Assembly: GCA_031270605.1 (NCBI GenBank)
Contig: JAISXG010000040.1
Location: 1 to 61,717, forward strand
Direction: 5' to 3'
Length of the DNA: 61,717 nt
From: Oscillospiraceae bacterium
GTDB taxonomy: Bacteria; Bacillota; Clostridia; Oscillospirales; Acutalibacteraceae
This document shows positions 19,125-27,220 of the stretch, piece after piece. A model generated the notes under the pieces. That model was not told the DNA's origin. It saw nothing but the letters and a program-made list of their open reading frames with translations, and did no database searches. The first letter of the stretch is position 1. Every line of letters starts with the position of its first letter. Made by a program: the position numbers and the translations under genes.

Positions 19125-19805
19125 CTAGGAATTCTTCTTGTCAGAAACAATTCGACCGTCTTGCAGGGTGATAATACGGCTTGCCTCCAACGCGATTTTT
19201 TCATCATGGGTGATCAGGAGAACGGTCTGGTTGAGGTTTTTGTTTGAAAGCTTTAGCAGGTCTATGATTTCCTGGGAATTCTTTTGGTCAAGGTTGCCCG
19301 TCGGCTCATCGGCCAGCAAAAGCGCGGGACGATAGAGCAGCGAGCGCGCAATGGCGACCCTTTGCTGTTCGCCGCCCGAAAGCGCGCCCGGCAGGCGTTT
19401 GAGTTTATCGGCCAGGCCCAAAATGCCTGTGATTTTATCAAAATATTCAGGCTCGGGTTTTCGTTTGTCGAGCGCCATGGGCAGCGTGATGTTTTTTTCA
19501 ACATTCAGGGTGGGGATCAGGTTATAAAACTGATAAATCAGCCCCACCTGCCTGCGCCTGAAAACAGCCGCCTGTGTTTCACCCATCGTTGCAAGGTCTG
19601 TTTTGTCAAGCAAAACCTGTCCGGAGGTGGGCTTGTCCACCCCGCCGATGATGTGCAGAAGCGTTGATTTTCCCGAGCCGGAAGCGCCGACGATCGCCAC
19701 AAATTCGCCTTTTTCCACAGACAGGTCGAGCGCGTTCAAGGCTGTTACCTCATTGGGCTTGCTCCCGTAGATTTTGGTCAGATCGGTGCATTTTAAGAGC
19801 TCCAT
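19125..19805 (-). CDS. ABC transporter ATP-binding protein (MacB/LolD/BceA class)
   Basis: The 226-residue ATPase has Walker A GASGSGKST, Q-loop YQFYNLIPTLNVEKN, signature LSGGEQQRVAIARSL, Walker B ALLLADEPTGNLD and the H-loop LITHDEKIA. The sequence class powers FtsX-type permeases that act as mechanotransmitters or exporters. The permease gene starts 22 nt downstream. ACGGGGGG lies before the ATG. The 87-nt gap to the kinase gene upstream holds an AT-rich patch (CGACTATATATGATATTACC) where a separate inducible promoter could sit. Confidence 0.93.
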   Translation of the reverse strand: MELLKCTDLTKIYGSKPNEVTALNALDLSVEKGEFVAIVGASGSGKSTLLHIIGGVDKPTSGQVLLDKTDLATMGETQAAVFRRRQVGLIYQFYNLIPTLNVEKNITLPMALDKRKPEPEYFDKITGILGLADKLKRLPGALSGGEQQRVAIARSLLYRPALLLADEPTGNLDQKNSQEIIDLLKLSNKNLNQTVLLITHDEKIALEASRIITLQDGRIVSDKKNS

Positions 19806-19892
19806 TGCTTTTCCCCCCGTAATAATTAAAAACGTAATCGACTATATATGATATTACCGAAGAAAAGTGACAGTTGGGTGACAATATAGCGA

Positions 19893-21056
19893 TTAACTAT
19901 AAAACCGTATTGTGAAGCACGCGCCGCCATCGGGATTGTTGCTTGCGGAAATGAAGCCGTTTTGCGCTTCGATAATGGCTTTTGCCAGCGACAGGCCAAT
20001 CCCGAAGCCCTGGTTCGCCCGGTAGCTGCCCTGATAGAAACGCTTGAATATCCGCGCGAGGTCGGCGAGGTCAAATCCCCTGCCGCTGTCCTTGACGCAT
20101 ATCTGCGTATATAAGGGGTTGCGGGAATAGTCGATCTGTAGGACACCGTACTCCTCTGAATGCTCGATGCAGTTTTTGATGATGTTCACAAAAGCCTCAA
20201 CGCTCCAATCCATGTCGCCCACAAAAGAAATATCAGAATGATTGGGCAGCGTTACCTGCATTTGCTTTTCGTCCAGACGCTCACAAAGGGCGTCCAAAGA
20301 AAGACTGAGGGCCGAATATACATTCACCGGCTCGGCCTTTAACGCAACCACGCCTGAATCGAGCTTTGAGAGCATGAGCAACGCATCGGCCAGCGCGGTT
20401 ATTTTCTCCTGCTGCTTGCAGATTTGCGCAACAGAAAAATCTTTGGACTGCTTTTCATAAAGCTGGCAGTGAATTGAAATTGCGGTGAGCGGCGTTTTGA
20501 TTTGATGGGCGATATTCACAAGGCTCTCGGCAAAATTCCGGCGCTCTTTCACCGCGGCTTCTTTCGTGGTTTTCAGCTCGGTAACGGTTTTATAAATTTC
20601 ATCCTCCAGCACGCTGAACTCGTCATTTGTTTTTGCAAAGAGGCTGGTATCTTTACCCAAATTCACTTTTGCGAGATAGGATGAAATTTCAAAAATGCGG
20701 CCTTTGATCCGTTTTTTTTGAAAGAAAACGGTCAGATACAAAAGCAACGCAAGAAAGAAAACGCCGAAAACGGCAGCCAGAATCGCAGTTTTTGAAAAAG
20801 GAGCCATAAAACTGAGCACGGTATAACCATATTTTTCAAGATAATCCACGCCCGGCTGCGACTGTTTTATGCTTTTGACAATAGCCGGTTCTTGCTCGGG
20901 ATTTTGCCTGATCAGCTCGGCGGTTATGCCCGAAAGCGCCTGATATTGCGAAACCGCATAAGAAAACGCCAGAAAAAAGTTGCAAAGTATCGCCGCGAGC
21001 AGAACGACAAGCAGGCCTATAGCAAACTTGTTACACTTTGAACCGTATTGCATCAT
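19893..21056 (-). CDS. Two-component sensor histidine kinase
   Basis: The protein has 387 residues from tandem ATGs at 21056/21053, with GGAGG just upstream. The start overlaps the response regulator stop, so translation is coupled. Two membrane segments (GLLVVLLAAILCNFFLAF and AILAAVFGVFFLALLLYLTVF) flank about 65 external residues. The H-box SLVNIAHQIKTPLTA contains the phosphorylated His, followed by N-box NIIKNCIEHS and the GFGIGLSLAKAI ATP lid. The external loop is longer than in intramembrane-sensing BceS. It probably controls the ABC genes downstream. Confidence 0.92.
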   Translation of the reverse strand: MMQYGSKCNKFAIGLLVVLLAAILCNFFLAFSYAVSQYQALSGITAELIRQNPEQEPAIVKSIKQSQPGVDYLEKYGYTVLSFMAPFSKTAILAAVFGVFFLALLLYLTVFFQKKRIKGRIFEISSYLAKVNLGKDTSLFAKTNDEFSVLEDEIYKTVTELKTTKEAAVKERRNFAESLVNIAHQIKTPLTAISIHCQLYEKQSKDFSVAQICKQQEKITALADALLMLSKLDSGVVALKAEPVNVYSALSLSLDALCERLDEKQMQVTLPNHSDISFVGDMDWSVEAFVNIIKNCIEHSEEYGVLQIDYSRNPLYTQICVKDSGRGFDLADLARIFKRFYQGSYRANQGFGIGLSLAKAIIEAQNGFISASNNPDGGACFTIRFYS

Positions 21057-21721
21057 GTATCCTCCATTCTGTAGCCGAAGCTGCGGATGGTCTTGATGCA
21101 ATCCGGCCGTTTTAATTTTTCGCGCAATCTTTTTATGCTGACCGTCAGCGTGTTGTCGTTCACATAATTGCCGTGGATATCCCACAGATTTTCAAGCAGG
21201 CTCTGCCTTGTGACGGTGCGGTTCTTGTTTTCCATCAAAACAGACAAAAGCTGGTATTCCGTGCCGGTCAAGGCGACCGCTTCCTCACCAAGAAAAACCG
21301 CATGCAGGGTCTTGTCTAAGGAGATATCGCCGCAGGCAAGAATGCTTTGCGCCTCTCCGCCGGCTCTTCGAAACAACGCCTGGAGCCTTGACAAAAGAAT
21401 CTCAAGCACAAAGGGCTTTGTGATATAATCGTCCGCGCCGGCATGAAAGCCGTTTATAATCTCGTCGGTTTGATTGTTGACGGTGATAACGATGATGGGC
21501 GTATTGCGCCAGCGCTGCCGAATCAGCCTGCACAAATCCCCGCCGTTGCCGTCCGGCAGGTTCCAATCAATCAAAAACAAATCGGGGGCGGCTTTTAACA
21601 TTGCCGTGACCGTTTCCGCCATGGTGGAAAAGAGGCTCACCGCAAAGCCCTTTTCTTCCAGAAAACGCTTTACTCCGTGTGAGATTTCAGGGTTGTCCTC
21701 GGTATAAAATATTTTCTGCAT
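21053..21721 (-). CDS. OmpR-family response regulator
   Basis: The 222-residue protein has a receiver domain (ED near residue 8, phospho-Asp in LFLIDWNLPDGNG, Lys in ITKPF). A winged-helix DNA-binding domain follows (TEYQLLSVLMENKNRTVTRQSLLENLW, NYVNDNTLTVSIKRLREKL). It is the first gene of a four-gene unit (regulator, kinase, ATPase, permease) and probably regulates it. A palindromic mini-element lies just upstream. Confidence 0.94.
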   Translation of the reverse strand: MQKIFYTEDNPEISHGVKRFLEEKGFAVSLFSTMAETVTAMLKAAPDLFLIDWNLPDGNGGDLCRLIRQRWRNTPIIVITVNNQTDEIINGFHAGADDYITKPFVLEILLSRLQALFRRAGGEAQSILACGDISLDKTLHAVFLGEEAVALTGTEYQLLSVLMENKNRTVTRQSLLENLWDIHGNYVNDNTLTVSIKRLREKLKRPDCIKTIRSFGYRMEDT

Positions 21722-21783
21722 AAACTTCTCCTTGACTGTGAAGAATTTTTAAATCAAATACGGTGAAAAAAATCAAAAGCATA

Positions 21784-21944
21784 TATAGCCAATAAACCTG
21801 AAAATTATCCCAATCTTGCGGTGTGTTTTTCATTTTGCTGCGTTGCCCACCTTGACAGGAGGAAGCCTGCCTGCGGTGGGCACCTTGCAAAACATAAAAA
21901 CATCCTCGCAATCTTGTGGCTACTTTTCAAGTTTATCGGCTATA
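21784..21944. mobile_element. Palindromic mini-element copy 1 (MITE-like)
   Basis: About 161 bp. The two arms of about 57 bp are imperfect inverted copies, ending TATAGCC...GGCTATA. The left arm continues AATAAACCTGAAAA and the complement of the right arm GATAAACTTGAAAA; both run on to a CTTGCG/ATTGCG block and a run of five T. A smaller stem (TGCCCACC/GGTGGGCA) fills the centre. The left arm aligns with that of the element at 31960 (ATATAG-YCAA...TGAAAA). No transposase is encoded. It fits a non-autonomous inverted-repeat element or its remnant. Confidence 0.6.
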
Positions 21945-22154
21945 CAATTCTTTTGTGCGCCCACGCTGTTCAAAACAGCGCAGAAACGGGCGCCCCAAAG
22001 CAATATTTGTATAAGCTTTAGAAGGTGAAAAAACAAGGCCTAAGCAACCAAATGCCAAAGGCGAAAAAGAAAGCCGCGTACATTCAAAAATGCTTGATTC
22101 TGCCGGAATATGATGCTAAAATAAAAGAATCAAAAAAATCCGCGCCAAAACATG
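21945..22154. other. Non-coding stretch after mini-element 1
   Basis: I see no gene here. At 22031-22043 AAACAAGGCCTAA repeats the end sequence of the element at 39294-39458, so this may be a solo fragment of the same family. Small hairpins such as GCGCCC/GGGCGCC (21958, 21989) are present. Confidence 0.35.
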
Positions 22155-22658
22155 CTATTCGGCTCGCAGGGTTTTGACGATTTCGCCCACGAAAATTTTG
22201 TGATAGTCTTTCATGGGGTAACAGCTCTCAATCGACGGGTCAAGGAAGCCGCCGGGCTGCAGCTCCTGCACCGCCATTTTTTTGCACAGCAGGACAAGCT
22301 TTGCTTTTTCTGTGTAGACCCACTCGCCGTCTGTGAGGGCATTGATGCCGGTTTCTTCATATTTATTGGTGTCGCGCCCGCTTTTTTTACCGAAAACGCC
22401 AAGCTCGGGTTTGTATTGAGCGTCATAAAAGCTCAGCGAAAAATAGTCGCTTTGCTGAGCGAACGTGAAGGTGTGGCGGTGGGGGCGAATGAACGCCACG
22501 GCGACGTGCTTTGCCCAAAGCTCACCCAAAAGGCCCCAGCTCACGGTCATGGAATTGTGCGCCTCGGGCGTGCCGGCGGTGAGAATCGCCCAGTCCTGCG
22601 AAAAGAGCCTTACGGCGCTTTCTTCGATGGTGCGGATGTCAATTTCTTTATAGCTCAT
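22155..22658 (-). CDS. Flavin reductase family protein (FMN-binding split barrel)
   Basis: The 167-residue protein resembles the flavin reductase-like FMN-binding family. AILTAGTPEAHNSMTVSWGLLGELW matches the conserved isoalloxazine-contact strand and is followed by VAVAFIRPHRHTFTF and SLSFYD. Reduction of FMN by NAD(P)H, or FMN storage in an electron-transfer role, is the family activity; the partner is unknown. It is a single gene divergent from the TIM-barrel gene. Confidence 0.85.
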   Translation of the reverse strand: MSYKEIDIRTIEESAVRLFSQDWAILTAGTPEAHNSMTVSWGLLGELWAKHVAVAFIRPHRHTFTFAQQSDYFSLSFYDAQYKPELGVFGKKSGRDTNKYEETGINALTDGEWVYTEKAKLVLLCKKMAVQELQPGGFLDPSIESCYPMKDYHKIFVGEIVKTLRAE

Positions 22659-22748
22659 GATATCAGTCCTTTTATATGGTTTTGTGGTTATATTGTGAAA
22701 ATGCGTATTCCAAGGTGCTTTTAATTATAAATGAAAGAAGGTTTTTTT

Positions 22749-23426
22749 ATGTCTGATCAATTCATTCCTGAAATTCAAGGCGAACTGCGAAAATTTATGC
22801 TGACGGTTCCCACGGCGATCTATAAATGCTCCGGCATCATCATTTTTGGCAAAAGAATCAAGTCGATTCTGTTTTCCACCGACCCCAGCATCATCCGCAA
22901 CGCGAACGCGGACGCGGTGATTGCCGTTTATCCCTTTACGCCCCAGCCCATCATCACCCAGTCGGTGATGACCGCCGCGGACGTGCCCGTGTTTGTGGGC
23001 ATCGGCGGCGGGCTGACGCAGGGCATCCGCGTGATCGACCTTGGGCTGCACGCGGAATTTCAGGGCGCTATCGGTGTGGTTGTGAACGCGCCCACGAAAA
23101 ACTCTGTGATCAAACAGCTCAACGAAGACCTTGACATTCCGATTGTGGTGACCGTGGTTTCAGAAGAGGACAATATTGCCGCCCGCCTTGCCGCGGGCGC
23201 GGACATTCTGAATGTGTCCGCCGCGTCAAAAACCCCGGCGCTGATTCAAAAGATCAGGCAGGAGTTTCCCCGCGTGCCGATCATCGCAACCGGCGGGCCG
23301 ACAGAGGATTCGATTCGCGCCACCATCGAGGCCGGCGCGAACGCCATCACATGGACGCCGCCCTCAAGCGGGGAAGTGTTCAAGGGCATCATGGACGCCT
23401 ATCGCAAGCACGAACCCCACCCTTAA
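22749..23426 (+). CDS. Uncharacterised TIM-barrel protein
   Basis: The protein has 225 residues from MSDQFIPEIQ. The ATG at 22749 is favoured by AAGAAGG 7 bp upstream; the ATG at 22731 has no such site. Alternating strands (DAVIAVYPF, VPVFVGIGGG, IPIVVTVVS, ADILNVSAAS, VPIIATGGPTEDSI, ANAITWTPPS) describe a (beta/alpha)8 barrel. The C-terminal glycine phosphate-binding loop is like KDPG aldolase and HisF relatives. Databases often call such proteins hydrolase without evidence. No catalytic residues can be named and the gene stands alone. Confidence 0.7.
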   Translation: MSDQFIPEIQGELRKFMLTVPTAIYKCSGIIIFGKRIKSILFSTDPSIIRNANADAVIAVYPFTPQPIITQSVMTAADVPVFVGIGGGLTQGIRVIDLGLHAEFQGAIGVVVNAPTKNSVIKQLNEDLDIPIVVTVVSEEDNIAARLAAGADILNVSAASKTPALIQKIRQEFPRVPIIATGGPTEDSIRATIEAGANAITWTPPSSGEVFKGIMDAYRKHEPHP

Positions 23427-23434
23427 TGCAGAGC

Positions 23435-24001
23435 TTATTGAATATAAAGCAGATAGCTCACGGTCGCTTCTTCAAAGGCGGCCGTAATTTCATAAAGGCT
23501 GCCGCCTGAAACGGCAAAAGCTTTCTCCCGAACCGTTATCACTTCAAAATCCTCAGATTTGTCGTTTTTATTAATATATTCGTCATTCCAGCGATGAATG
23601 ACAATGCTTTTGGGTTCCTGCGCGAAATCCAGCTCCATTTCACTGAAAGCGTCGGTTTTTGCAATGGGGTCAAGCCGCCCGGCTGAAAACAGCGGCTCAT
23701 AGCCCTGCACCAGAACGGTTTCATCGCCGCTTGCGGCCGACTTCCAAACCGCGCGGTTAAGTGTAACGCTGCTTTTTTTGCCGTCATATCGCACCCATAA
23801 TGACGGCACATAGACCACTCTGCCGTCTGAAAGCGAAAAGCTGTGGTCAGTTTCGTGCCCTTCGGGAACGGTGGAGGTTTCAGAAACGCCGGTTTCGCCC
23901 TGCGGCTCGGACGTGCCGCCTGATGGCTGCTTGCCGCACCCGCCGAGCAGCAGCGAGAGCGCGAGCGCCGCTGTTGCAAGTTTTGTAATTGGATGTTTCA
24001 T
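23435..24001 (-). CDS. Putative lipoprotein, function unknown
   Basis: The protein has 188 residues from the ATG at 24001, with AAGGAG upstream. The signal ALALSLLLGGC is a classical lipobox with Cys22. A Ser/Thr/Glu-rich linker is followed by a mostly beta domain (RVVYVPSLWVRYDG, SSVTLNRAVWKS, TVSYLLYIQ). I do not recognise the domain. It is anchored on the outer face of the membrane. It converges with the TIM-barrel gene, with only 8 bp between stops. Confidence 0.7.
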   Translation of the reverse strand: MKHPITKLATAALALSLLLGGCGKQPSGGTSEPQGETGVSETSTVPEGHETDHSFSLSDGRVVYVPSLWVRYDGKKSSVTLNRAVWKSAASGDETVLVQGYEPLFSAGRLDPIAKTDAFSEMELDFAQEPKSIVIHRWNDEYINKNDKSEDFEVITVREKAFAVSGGSLYEITAAFEEATVSYLLYIQ

Positions 24002-24085
24002 GGGTTCCGCTCCTTTTTCTGCCTGTTTATTCAGGCATTCGCCATAAAATATAAGAATATACGCGCCCACAGGATGGGTGCGTTT

Positions 24086-25066
24086 TTATTTGTCTGCAAA
24101 CTGTTGAATCTTCAGCAGGGTTTTTGTGGAGTCAAGGTTGCGCTTTGTGTCAAAGCAGGTGGGGTTTCCGGCGATATCCGCAAGAAAATCAGTGAGATAA
24201 TCCGCCTCAACCTGCGCCGGAGCCTCTATGATTTCGGGTTCTTTTGCGTTTGGGAACGCCGCCCAGAGCTTGTTGCTCGTGCAGTTGAATTCAATCACGC
24301 CGCCCGTGCCCCAGATGGTGGTGCGCCAGTATTGCGGCAGCGGAAAGCCGAGGCCGCCGGGCGAGGCATAGGTCACGTCGCCGACGACGCCCGCGCCGCC
24401 CTCCAGCTCCACCATGAGCTGGCCCGCGTCTTTAAAGTACGGAACCTTGTCCGCAAAGGCGTTCCAGCAGCGCGCGGAATGGATTTGCGACACTTCTTTG
24501 CCCGTTAAATAGGTGATGAGGTCCAAGCCGTGAATTGCGATGTCGTTGATGGTGCCGCCGTGCTTGCCCTCTTCAAAATACCATCCTGCCCGACTGCCGT
24601 AGTTGAGGCCGTGCTGGCCGCCGAAGTTTACGGCGTGCACGGCGCCGAGCCTGCCGGAATCGATGATTTCTTTTGCGACTGCGGTCACGCCCATATAGCG
24701 CAAATCAAGCATCAGGCCCACACTCAGCCCTGTTTCAGCCGCGAGCCGTTCAATTTCAAGCAGTTCGTCAAGCTCGGTGCAAAGGGGCTTGTCTGCAATC
24801 ACATGCTTGCCCGCCTGCAGCGCTTCAATCGCGATTTTGCCGCGCCCGCCGAAATACACGCCAACGGCGACAGCGTCAACCTCTTTTGCATGCAACAAAT
24901 CGTGATACTCTTCATGCGTCAGTTCCACGCCCCGACGCTCCGCCTCTGCGCGGTATTCAGAAAGCGGCTCCCACGCGCCGGTGATTGTAACATCCGGGTG
25001 CTCCCTGCATTTTTGATAAAGTGGGAAAATATGCCCGTGCTCAAAGCCGATAAATGCGATATTCAT
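24086..25066 (-). CDS. Gfo/Idh/MocA family oxidoreductase
   Basis: The 326-residue protein has an N-terminal NAD(P)-binding Rossmann fold (MNIAFIGFEHGHIFPLYQKC; the glycine motif is altered). It also has the family signature KHVIADKPLCTELDELLEIE with the EKP-type lysine (here DKP), and a C-terminal sheet domain (VHAVNFGGQHGLNYGSRAGWYFEEGKHGGTI). Members oxidise or reduce sugars and cyclitols. The catalytic His of the Lys...Asp-x-x-x-His pattern is visible in INDIAIHGLD. It follows the URO-D-like gene by 33 nt, so the two are likely one operon in carbohydrate use. Confidence 0.9.
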   Translation of the reverse strand: MNIAFIGFEHGHIFPLYQKCREHPDVTITGAWEPLSEYRAEAERRGVELTHEEYHDLLHAKEVDAVAVGVYFGGRGKIAIEALQAGKHVIADKPLCTELDELLEIERLAAETGLSVGLMLDLRYMGVTAVAKEIIDSGRLGAVHAVNFGGQHGLNYGSRAGWYFEEGKHGGTINDIAIHGLDLITYLTGKEVSQIHSARCWNAFADKVPYFKDAGQLMVELEGGAGVVGDVTYASPGGLGFPLPQYWRTTIWGTGGVIEFNCTSNKLWAAFPNAKEPEIIEAPAQVEADYLTDFLADIAGNPTCFDTKRNLDSTKTLLKIQQFADK

Positions 25067-25099
25067 GGTATATGTAATCCTTTCCCTGTTTATATGTAA

Positions 25100-26047
25100 T
25101 TAATAGACCCTGTTGGCCTTCCAGTAGTCCAGCATCATGCGGTAGCGCTCGGGGGGCATGCCCCGAAACGGCACGTTGCTTGTGGTGAACACATAGCCGC
25201 CGCCGGGCTTGCCGCTTTCCATCGCGTAGCGGCAACTCTCAAGCACCTGCTCGTCTGTGCCCGTCTGCATCAGCGCGCAGTTGACGTTGCCGCACAGCGC
25301 GACTTTATGCCCGACAAGGCGCTTGACCTCGGCAATGTCCACTTTTGCCATCGGGTCCAAAGAATGCAGGGCGTGGGGTTCACATTCCACAAGCTGGTCA
25401 AGAATGGGCATGATGTTGCCGTCTGTGTGCTTGATGACATAGGCGCCGGTTTTCTTGGTTTCCGCAACGATCTTTGCAAGATGGGGCGTAATTAAGTCAC
25501 GGAACATCTCGGGCGAAATGAACGGCCCGGAGTTATAGCAGTAATCGTCGCAGAGAACAAACAGGTCAATGCCCGCGTCGGCATAAACCTTGTTGCGCTC
25601 AACCGCGTGGGCGGCCTTTGCCCTTGCCTCGGCGATCAGGCCGTCATAATCGTCCGCCGTGCGGTAGGCGAACTCATACATCCGGTCGCCGTCCGGCACA
25701 GAAAAGGTGCCGTCGCCGTGCATGTGAATCATGCCGCAGTCGTTGGTTTTTTGTTTGATCAGTCGAATCAGCTTTTTGTGCGCGGCTTCGCTGTAGCAGC
25801 CGAACAGGGGCATGCTCGCGTATTCGAGCTGGTAATAATAAAGCTCAATCAAATGCTCGGCGTATTCGTTGAGCAGCACGTCCTCCTCGGCGGGCGAAAG
25901 GGAGAGCGCCTTCTCTTTTTTCAGCCTGCCGTAATCAAACGAAAGGCCGAACATGTCGTCTTCAAGCTGAAATTCCAGTTCAAAGGTGGGCACTTCGTCG
26001 GGCCGGCCAAGGGTGAGGGCGGTGATCATTCTTTCTTTCGGCGTCAT
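25100..26047 (-). CDS. Uroporphyrinogen decarboxylase-like (URO-D/MtaA superfamily) protein
   Basis: The 315-residue protein belongs to the URO-D/methyltransferase superfamily by its HTDGNIMPILDQLVECEPHALHSLDP and HKVALCGNVNC segments. The N-terminal RGNR-type arginines of true HemE are absent, so heme synthesis is unlikely. Relatives are cobalamin or CoM methyltransferases and uncharacterised paralogues near sugar oxidoreductases in Clostridia. H, C and C residues (HTDG, ECEPH, LCGN) could bind zinc. AAAGGAAGAG precedes the ATG. It is first of a two-gene set with the Gfo/Idh/MocA gene. Confidence 0.8.
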   Translation of the reverse strand: MTPKERMITALTLGRPDEVPTFELEFQLEDDMFGLSFDYGRLKKEKALSLSPAEEDVLLNEYAEHLIELYYYQLEYASMPLFGCYSEAAHKKLIRLIKQKTNDCGMIHMHGDGTFSVPDGDRMYEFAYRTADDYDGLIAEARAKAAHAVERNKVYADAGIDLFVLCDDYCYNSGPFISPEMFRDLITPHLAKIVAETKKTGAYVIKHTDGNIMPILDQLVECEPHALHSLDPMAKVDIAEVKRLVGHKVALCGNVNCALMQTGTDEQVLESCRYAMESGKPGGGYVFTTSNVPFRGMPPERYRMMLDYWKANRVY

Positions 26048-26162
26048 AAAACTCTTCCTTTCATCGTGGAACGAACCGTCCGTTTTAATAGATTATTGCA
26101 GTTAATAGGTGCGAGAAAATAAGCTAATTGTGCTATCCGTTTGCGGAAACATCCCCGCAATA

Positions 26163-27095
26163 TTAAATATGTTCCGATGTTTCAATCAACCAATTTATTA
26201 TAAAATCGAACCGCTCTTGCGTTATGGCGTGGCCGCCGGAATATCTTTTGTGGCATAACGCGTGTTCACGATGGTGATTGGCATAAAGAAAAGATATTTG
26301 TTGCGTAATATAATCGGCGTCCCGAGAATATTTGTCTTCGCTTGCCGAAACAAGGAGCAAATCGCGCGGCGCAATACAGCCGGCGACATCGTCAATGTCA
26401 TATTTCAAACAAAAGCCGGGGATTACGCTTGCCATTTCTATTCCAACGTTGTTTTCGATTCTGTTTTTATAAGTGCACGCACTGCCGCTCGCACAGGCAA
26501 AACGAATGCGTTCGTCCAAAGCGGCAAGAAATAAAACGGTGTTGCCTCCATAGGAATGCCCCAATGTCCCAATCTTATTTTTATCAACAAAATCAATGCC
26601 CGCCAATAAAGAAATGCCCTGCATCGCATCTTCGATTACTGTTTTCATGAGGTTTTCGCCATGTACAATTCGATAGCACATTTCATTGTGATGCTGCCAA
26701 AAATCGGCGTCCCCCGGCAGCGGCTCAATGCCCTTCGCATTTTTTCGCCTGTCTTCAAAGAAAATAGAATCCGGAGCAAGCACAACAAATCCTTTTTGCG
26801 CCAATGCGGGACCGAAAGCCTGTAAAGGATTTCCCGCCAGCCCGCATACCTCGCTTTTCCCCAAAAACTGTTTACGATTATGTTGATGATGAACCAGTAC
26901 GGCAGGCCGTGGACCTGAAGCGTCGGGAATGAGCAAATATGCAGGAATTTCGTCGTTATACGTGTTATATTTTATAAGATATCTTGTATATTCCTCTTGT
27001 TTGGATGAATTGATAATTTTATATTCTGTGCCGCAAGAGGTATGTTGCAGTCCGATTATGTCTGATATGGCATTTCTGTCCGTAAAAGATTTCAT
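26163..27095 (-). CDS. Alpha/beta hydrolase, dienelactone hydrolase-like
   Basis: The 310-residue protein has nucleophile elbow GHSYGG (about residue 195), a candidate acid in LLLVSASEDKYSRDADY and His in YSGGHAIT, completing the Ser-Asp-His triad. RPAVLVHHQHNRKQFLGKSEV has the HH oxyanion region. No signal peptide is seen. It may be an esterase or peptidase of the acetyl-xylan esterase/dienelactone hydrolase clan. The gene is monocistronic. Confidence 0.82.
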   Translation of the reverse strand: MKSFTDRNAISDIIGLQHTSCGTEYKIINSSKQEEYTRYLIKYNTYNDEIPAYLLIPDASGPRPAVLVHHQHNRKQFLGKSEVCGLAGNPLQAFGPALAQKGFVVLAPDSIFFEDRRKNAKGIEPLPGDADFWQHHNEMCYRIVHGENLMKTVIEDAMQGISLLAGIDFVDKNKIGTLGHSYGGNTVLFLAALDERIRFACASGSACTYKNRIENNVGIEMASVIPGFCLKYDIDDVAGCIAPRDLLLVSASEDKYSRDADYITQQISFLYANHHREHALCHKRYSGGHAITQERFDFIINWLIETSEHI

Positions 27096-27220
27096 AGCAA
27101 ATTCCCCAATCTTTTAGGGCGTGTTGCCGATTACCAAACAGCCCTTTGTATCATTTTCTATACCAAACCATATCATTTCTCTGGCATCAATACCATGCAC
27201 GCAACAAGGCACGAAACATA

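Noticed and set aside
21816-22028. Plus-strand frames of 66-70 codons in the 21.8-22.0 kb gap
   Set aside because: They lie within the palindromic mini-element and its flank, lack ribosome binding sites, and mirror the repeat.
25100-26047. HemE (heme synthesis) together with hemW
   Set aside because: The substrate-binding arginine motif of HemE is absent and the neighbours are sugar-type oxidoreductases, so only the superfamily is called.
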